From an uncultured Clostridia bacterium (GTDB lineage Bacteria; Bacillota; Clostridia; Oscillospirales; Acutalibacteraceae): DNA of 5,347 nucleotides. The stretch spans positions 1 through 5,347 of the forward strand of contig CALWVC010000109.1 of the NCBI GenBank assembly GCA_944384865.1. The letters are read 5' to 3'. The notes under the pieces are model-generated. The model had not been told where the DNA came from. It worked only from the letters and a program-made list of their open reading frames with translations, and did not search any database. Made by a program: the position numbers and the translations under genes. This document shows positions 4,217 to 5,347 of this stretch, in pieces (position 1 is the stretch's first letter; each line of letters begins with the position of its first letter).

Positions 4217-5347
4217 TTAGCAGGTCCCGTCGTCAGGCGAAGTAGGAAATTGCTTGATAACCTGATGGAGATCTGCGCCGCAGCGCTTTTCAAAATAAGC
4301 TTTCAGCTTTAGGTTCTGTGTCCATTTTTCAGCGGGGTAGCTCCCGTACCGCTGTTTGACGTCCTCCATCCGGGATTGCATATCTACCGGGCCGTCTGTC
4401 CCGGCGATACAATCGCATAGCTGAATCAGCCGGTCATAGTCGTTATAAACGATTTGGTGCAGTGCAATATCCATACGGCTGATATCCTGCTCGGGCTTAT
4501 CAAACCGGCCGATATATTCCGACAGGCTCTGATTGGGAAACGAGTGGGTCAGACAGATCCGCGCTACGTCTGCATACCCCAATGACAGCATATAGTCATA
4601 GCCGTCTACAATATGTTGAAAATGTCCTCTGCCAAACCGACGGCCGATATCGTGCAACAGTCCGAGAACATAAGCTTTGTCTGTATCCATACCGCAGCAT
4701 GCTGCAACAGCCTCGGCGCAGCGCGCTGCGATCCGGCTGTGTTGTACCCACGGGCCGGGATGATGCGCGGCGGCTTGCGCAAGCAGGCCGTCGGCCTGCG
4801 CTCTGTCTGGGTATGGCCGAGAAACAGCTTGTTCGGCATAGGTCCTTATATCGGAAAAATGCAGTTGAGAGCCGCATCTTTGCAGCTCGCCCAATACCCG
4901 CTGTGTGCCATATTCCGTTTGAAACCAGTTCTCTTTGGTAATATCGAATCCCGCAAAGGGAATGATCAGAAAGGTTGTATCCGGAAACGCCGATTGAAAA
5001 AACAACAGGCATCTTCGGGCGTGGAAGCTTTTGCAGACCAGTAACGCTTTGTTTAATTTAAGGCCTGCCTGTTCCGCGGCTTCTCTGGCGAAAACTGCGT
5101 TTTCACGGGTAAATGCGGAACGATCTTCGCCCAAGACCGCCTTTTGATCCACACCGTTTCGCAGCAATACATCTTTATAGAAATCATATTCAGTTTTATA
5201 CTGGTTGCTGTAAACATCCTGTTTGGAGCGGGGGCCCGGAAACGCATTCCGTTTTACGCTGTAACCGCCGCCGATTAAAATATAGGGCGCGAAGTTGTTT
5301 TTCCATAGGACGGCAGCGGTTTCGGCCGCTTCCGGAAACGAGCCGCC
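4217..5347 (-). CDS. DUF218 (YdcF/SanA/ElyC-like) - HD domain fusion protein, 5' end outside the window
   Basis: The frame is open from the TAA at 4217 to the right edge, giving 376 residues with the N-terminus missing. Residues 1-165 match the YdcF-type DUF218 domain: GG at the edge, AAETAAVLW, ILIGGGYS (23-30), a TEYDFYKDVLLRNGV helix, VLGEDRSAFTRENA (71-84), then LLVCKSFHARRCLLFF (102-117), and the TKENWFQTEYGTQRVLGEL tail. After a linker of about 25 residues, residues about 185-360 are an HD domain: H203 in WVQHSR, H232-D233 in GLLHDIGRRFG, H245, H268 in CLTHSF, and D312 in LIQLCD. All metal ligands expected of an HD phosphohydrolase are present. The TTG at 5167 is not a plausible start because DUF218 similarity continues upstream of it. 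No start codon with a ribosome site lies at the domain junction. Known DUF218 proteins act in envelope homeostasis; the substrate here is unknown. DUF1015 follows 57 bp downstream. Confidence 0.88.
   Translation of the reverse strand, partial: GGSFPEAAETAAVLWKNNFAPYILIGGGYSVKRNAFPGPRSKQDVYSNQYKTEYDFYKDVLLRNGVDQKAVLGEDRSAFTRENAVFAREAAEQAGLKLNKALLVCKSFHARRCLLFFQSAFPDTTFLIIPFAGFDITKENWFQTEYGTQRVLGELQRCGSQLHFSDIRTYAEQAVSRPYPDRAQADGLLAQAAAHHPGPWVQHSRIAARCAEAVAACCGMDTDKAYVLGLLHDIGRRFGRGHFQHIVDGYDYMLSLGYADVARICLTHSFPNQSLSEYIGRFDKPEQDISRMDIALHQIVYNDYDRLIQLCDCIAGTDGPVDMQSRMEDVKQRYGSYPAEKWTQNLKLKAYFEKRCGADLHQVIKQFPTSPDDGTC

Noticed and set aside
4582..5044. Several 77-143 codon frames on both strands within the DUF218-HD gene
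   Set aside because: They are shadows of the real frame, which contains recognisable domain motifs throughout; the shadows contain none.

Overview
The window looks like chromosomal DNA from a Gram-positive anaerobe of the class Clostridia, possibly an Oscillospiraceae- or Christensenella-like gut lineage. This rests on strong AGGAGG-type ribosome binding sites, roughly balanced base composition, and the mix of families: a DUF1015 protein, a NudF-type NUDIX hydrolase, a leaderless M14 peptidase and a YdcF/HD protein. The genus assignment is inference; no marker gene is present. I see no mobile element, CRISPR array, tRNA or rRNA.

Layout from left to right. Positions 1-184 hold a good rho-independent terminator read on the + strand and perhaps the last codons of a + strand gene entering from the left. 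An AraC-family regulator (185-994, minus) follows, with a GTG start behind a strong Shine-Dalgarno. The long spacer 995-1405 carries two candidate minus-strand promoters for the regulator and a set of mutually exclusive inverted repeats near its right end. Next are a NUDIX ADP-ribose pyrophosphatase (1406-1942, minus) and, divergent from it across 52 bp, a zinc carboxypeptidase-like M14 peptidase (1995-2891, plus). The peptidase meets a DUF1015 protein (2888-4159, minus) tail to tail, and their stop codons overlap. Upstream of DUF1015 on the same strand is a two-domain gene running off the right edge (4217-5347, minus): a YdcF/SanA-type DUF218 domain fused in frame to an HD metal-dependent phosphohydrolase domain.

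How the genes relate. The YdcF-HD gene and DUF1015 are 57 bp apart on one strand and may be cotranscribed. The others look like independent housekeeping or accessory units: ADP-ribose sanitation, processing of peptidoglycan-type peptides, and an AraC regulator whose target is probably outside the window. The observations most worth a second look are the DUF218-HD fusion, which a start-codon-based caller would truncate, and the GHHRY motif of DUF1015, which resembles the phosphate-binding motif of sulfiredoxin/ParB/SerK-fold proteins. I found no convincing multi-gene novel system.
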